From Planctomicrobium piriforme (lineage in GTDB: Bacteria; Planctomycetota; Planctomycetia; Pirellulales; UBA1268): a stretch of DNA of 64,000 nt. Shown here in pieces: positions 61,780-64,000 of this stretch. The notes under the pieces are model-generated. The model saw nothing but the letters and a program-made list of their open reading frames with translations, searched no databases and had not been told where the DNA came from. The translations under genes and the position numbers were made by a program. Where the stretch lies: the NCBI GenBank assembly GCA_945869735.1, contig CAMBPQ010000001.1, positions 62,001 through 126,000 of the forward strand. The letters run 5' to 3'. Positions within the stretch are counted from its first letter, which is position 1; each line of letters begins with the position of its first letter.

Positions 61780-62316
61780 TCACGCCCCAGCGGGCTCGCC
61801 GGGCAGGGCTAGCGTCTGGAGGCCGGCCGGCCCGATGGTGTAGGCCCACTGCACGGTGCCCGGCAGGGCGATCGCGGAGGAGTCGGCGGCCACCCGAATG
61901 CGGTCGCCGCCGCCCCAGTAGCTGGAGCCGAGCCACGCGGGCGTCTCCTGGAGCCGGCAGGCGATCTCAAACAGGAGGGTGTCGGGCGTCGACGGCTGGG
62001 GCACGATGCTCGCCGAGAAGTGCGACCGTCCGGCGCGGCCCACGGCCAGGATCGCCGGCCCCCGGTCGGTCCGGACAGACGACACCTCGACGAGCGGCGG
62101 CGAGGCTGGCCACCGCGGGTCGTCGCTCTCCGTCGCGTCGATCGACTCAAAGGCCCGCCCTCCCGGGGTGATGACCACGTGCCGCCACCGGTCGCCGTCC
62201 CAGGAGAAGACGACCGCCGTGCCGCCCGCCATGAGCCGGATTTCAGGCCGCGCTCGTCCGGCCGGAGCGTCGCCGGGCGGGGAGAGGTCGCGGTGGGGCG
62301 GTCGGTCGTGCATCAT
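61780..62316 (-). CDS. Hypothetical protein, beta-rich
   Basis: About 178 aa, soluble, predominantly beta: EIRLMAGGTAVVFSWDGDRWRHVVI, LVEVSSVRTDRGPAILAVGRAGRSHFSASIV and LLFEIACRLQETPAWLGSSYW. No family recognised. It is divergent from the histidine kinase gene, whose start lies about 40 bases away, so both may share a promoter region. Start uncertain among 62334, 62316 and 62313. Confidence 0.65.
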   Translation of the reverse strand: MMHDRPPHRDLSPPGDAPAGRARPEIRLMAGGTAVVFSWDGDRWRHVVITPGGRAFESIDATESDDPRWPASPPLVEVSSVRTDRGPAILAVGRAGRSHFSASIVPQPSTPDTLLFEIACRLQETPAWLGSSYWGGGDRIRVAADSSAIALPGTVQWAYTIGPAGLQTLALPGEPAGA

Positions 62317-62357
62317 GGCGGCGTTCCCCAGCATACGCCGGGGAGCGGGAGCATCCC

Positions 62358-63311
62358 ATGGAACCGCGTCGCTCGCTCGGCTGGCCGATCCTGCTCGGCG
62401 TCGTTCTGATTGCGTCGATCATCGCACTGGCAGTCGGCTGGGTGCTCGTGAGCATCGCGGCGGCGCTCGGCTCGCGCAACGCGATCTTCTATTGGACCGT
62501 CCTCGGCGTGGGCGTCGCGCTGCTTGTGGTGGTGCTCGTGGGAGTGATCGTTTACTTCGCCCTGACGGTGAAGGCGATCGCGCTGTCGCAGCGGCAGAGC
62601 AACTTCATCGACAGCGTGACGCACGAACTCAAGAGCCCACTCGCCTCGCTCAAGCTCTCGCTCCAGACGCTCGGGAGGCGGGCGGTGCCTCCCGAGCAAC
62701 AGGCCGACTTCCACCGGATCATGCTCCAAGACGTCGAGCGTCTCGACAAGCTGATCGATCATCTGCTCGACGCCGCCAAGACCCTGCAACGCCGGCCGCA
62801 GGCAGGTGGCGACACGACCCTGCTCGAGCCGGTGTTGCGGCAGGTGCGGGCTGCCGTCGCGCAGCGTCACGGCGTGTCTGAGGAGCGGGTGCGGCTGGAG
62901 TGCGGGGCCGTCGGCGGCGTGCCGTTGGCCGTCGCGGGGCGGTCGGCCGACGTGGAGATCGTGCTCCGCAACTTGCTCGACAACGCGGTGAAGTATTCGC
63001 TTCCCGAGCCAGACGTGGAGGTGACGGCGGCGTTGACCCCGCGCGGGAAGGTCCTCGTGCGCGTGGCCGACCGCGGGCCAGGCATCCCCGTCGCTCTGCG
63101 ACCGCAGATCTTTCGCCGGTTCGTACGGCTGGGGAGCGAGCTCGAGCGGTCGACGCCGGGCACCGGCCTGGGCCTGTTTCTTGTCAAAGCGCTCGTGCGG
63201 CAGATGCGGGGCACGGTGACCTTGAAGGGTCGGCTGCCGCCGCCGGGCACCATCTTCGAGGTGGAGCTGCCCGCGGGCATGCCCTGTTCAGCCGCCGAGC
63301 GGCTGTTCTAA
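62358..63311 (+). CDS. Membrane sensor histidine kinase
   Basis: 317 aa. Two N-terminal membrane segments (PILLGVVLIASIIALAVGWVLV and FYWTVLGVGVALLVVVLVGVIVYFAL) with almost no periplasmic domain. H box NFIDSVTHELKSPLASLKLSL, N box RNLLDNAVKYS, G1 DRGPGIP and G2 GTGLGLFLVKALV are intact. The lack of a sensory loop suggests it detects a membrane or intramembrane signal, or works with a partner. No response regulator gene is adjacent; purH follows after eight bases. Confidence 0.93.
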   Translation: MEPRRSLGWPILLGVVLIASIIALAVGWVLVSIAAALGSRNAIFYWTVLGVGVALLVVVLVGVIVYFALTVKAIALSQRQSNFIDSVTHELKSPLASLKLSLQTLGRRAVPPEQQADFHRIMLQDVERLDKLIDHLLDAAKTLQRRPQAGGDTTLLEPVLRQVRAAVAQRHGVSEERVRLECGAVGGVPLAVAGRSADVEIVLRNLLDNAVKYSLPEPDVEVTAALTPRGKVLVRVADRGPGIPVALRPQIFRRFVRLGSELERSTPGTGLGLFLVKALVRQMRGTVTLKGRLPPPGTIFEVELPAGMPCSAAERLF

Positions 63312-63319
63312 TCGACCGC

Positions 63320-64000
63320 ATGAACACCACCCATGCCAACCCCACCACACCCGCAGTCGACGTCGTTCCGATCCGCCGCGTGCTCGTCAGCGTGTTCGAC
63401 AAGACGGGCCTCGACCGGCTCGCCGCCGCCCTCAAGGTCGCGGGGGTTCGCGTCGCCAGCACCGGTGGCACCGCCACGGCTCTGGCAAGTCAGGGCGTTG
63501 TCGTCGTCGACGTGTCGGCCATCACCGGCTTCCCCGAGGTGCTCGACGGCCGGGTCAAGACGCTCCACCCCAACATCTTCGCCGGCATTCTCGCCCGGGG
63601 TGACCGGCCCGACGATCTCGCCGTTCTCGAGGATTACGGGATCGAGCGGTTCGACGCGGTGATCGTCAACCTCTACGACTTCCAGAGCGTGATCGCGAAG
63701 CCCGACTGCACGCCCGCCCAGGCGATCGAACTGATCGATATCGGCGGCCCGAGCCTCGTGCGCGCGGCGGCCAAAAACTACGCGTTCACGACGGTGGTCA
63801 CGAGCCCTGCGCAATACGATGCCTTGATCGCCGCAATCGGCCGCGGCGGCACTGCGCTGGCGGAGCGGCGACAGTTAGCCGCGGCGGCCTTCGACCATAC
63901 GGCCCGGTACGACGCTGTGATCGCCCGCTGGATGGCACAGCATGCGGGCCTCGTGGCCGAGCCTGGCGAGGAGCCTACGGTCGTGGGAGACGCCGGCGAC
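63320..64000 (+). CDS. purH: Bifunctional PurH (AICAR transformylase/IMP cyclohydrolase), N-terminal part
   Basis: The first 227 codons run off the window, so the ORF track omits it. The IMP cyclohydrolase domain is clear: RVLVSVFDKTGLDRLAAAL, ASTGGTATAL, TGFPEVLDGRVKTLHPNIFAGILAR, VNLYDFQSVIAK and IDIGGPSLVRAAAKNYAFTTVV. The C-terminal formyltransferase domain lies outside. It performs the last two steps of purine synthesis. The ATG at 63320 is eight bases after the kinase gene. Confidence 0.95.
   Translation, partial: MNTTHANPTTPAVDVVPIRRVLVSVFDKTGLDRLAAALKVAGVRVASTGGTATALASQGVVVVDVSAITGFPEVLDGRVKTLHPNIFAGILARGDRPDDLAVLEDYGIERFDAVIVNLYDFQSVIAKPDCTPAQAIELIDIGGPSLVRAAAKNYAFTTVVTSPAQYDALIAAIGRGGTALAERRQLAAAAFDHTARYDAVIARWMAQHAGLVAEPGEEPTVVGDAGD

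Noticed and set aside
1-64000. tRNA, rRNA and CRISPR arrays
   Set aside because: Scanned intergenic stretches for tRNA-like GGTTCGANTCC arms and regularly spaced repeats; none convincing was found, though no covariance search could be run.

Overview
The window is GC-rich and densely coded, and its gene content points to a planctomycete (Pirellulales-like) chromosome. The evidence is two DUF1559 pseudopilin-like genes, a PEP-CTERM surface protein, PQQ-type beta-propeller and DUF1080 secreted proteins, a sulfatase-modifying-factor-like protein, several small conserved planctomycete-type hypotheticals, and dispersed short repeats whose translation gives the SPKRKRGE string I associate with planctomycete genomes. 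The species cannot be fixed from sequence alone. I found no tRNA, rRNA, CRISPR array or intact mobile element.

Layout. 1-1.3 kb: end of a site-2 protease gene and an SGNH-hydrolase-like gene. 1.7-17.9 kb (minus strand): a complete 14-gene complex I operon (nuoA to nuoN), ending in an Mrp/ApbC P-loop ATPase gene translationally coupled to nuoN. A perfect 12-bp inverted repeat of CRP/FNR type lies upstream of nuoA. 18.1-20.1 kb: two glycan genes (RgpF-like and GT2). 20.5-29.3 kb: a frameshifted ThuA-domain gene, two secreted hypotheticals, an M20 peptidase, NADP-isocitrate dehydrogenase, an OPT transporter, a small secreted protein and an MBL-fold hydrolase. 29.4-35.3 kb: a tightly packed set of two dynamin-like GTPases, a fused substrate-binding/permease ABC protein and its ATPase. 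35.6-36.4 kb: a cysteine-rich repeat protein with a strong terminator.

36.8-39.8 kb is the most striking region. A near-consensus promoter and a canonical cobalamin riboswitch precede a DUF1559 pseudopilin gene, an overlapping DUF4465-like PEP-CTERM gene and an overlapping methyltransferase gene. No recognisable B12 transport or synthesis gene lies downstream, so the cassette may be a planctomycete B12-responsive surface system. A second DUF1559 gene at 44.3 kb is divergent from mntR, with a palindrome resembling an MntR operator between them. That suggests a wider theme of micronutrient-controlled pseudopilins.

39.8-48.3 kb: quinol-monooxygenase-like, pabA/trpG-type, moeA, sulfotransferase, an antitoxin-like gene followed by a decayed toxin fused to an IS91-type transposase fragment, mntR, DUF1559, a CaMKII-association-domain protein, thyX, a [2Fe-2S] ferredoxin and a divergent P-II protein. 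48.3-64 kb: a secreted CAP-like protein, a large secreted hypothetical, a GGQ release-factor-like protein, a four-gene exported-protein operon (SUMF1-like, two PQQ propellers, SGNH-DUF1080), smpB, small conserved proteins, a histidine kinase, and the start of purH running off the window.

Four short-repeat types are scattered through the intergenic DNA. Families A (5 copies) and B (3 copies) are dispersed. Two further elements are single large inverted repeats, one with perfect 27-bp arms.
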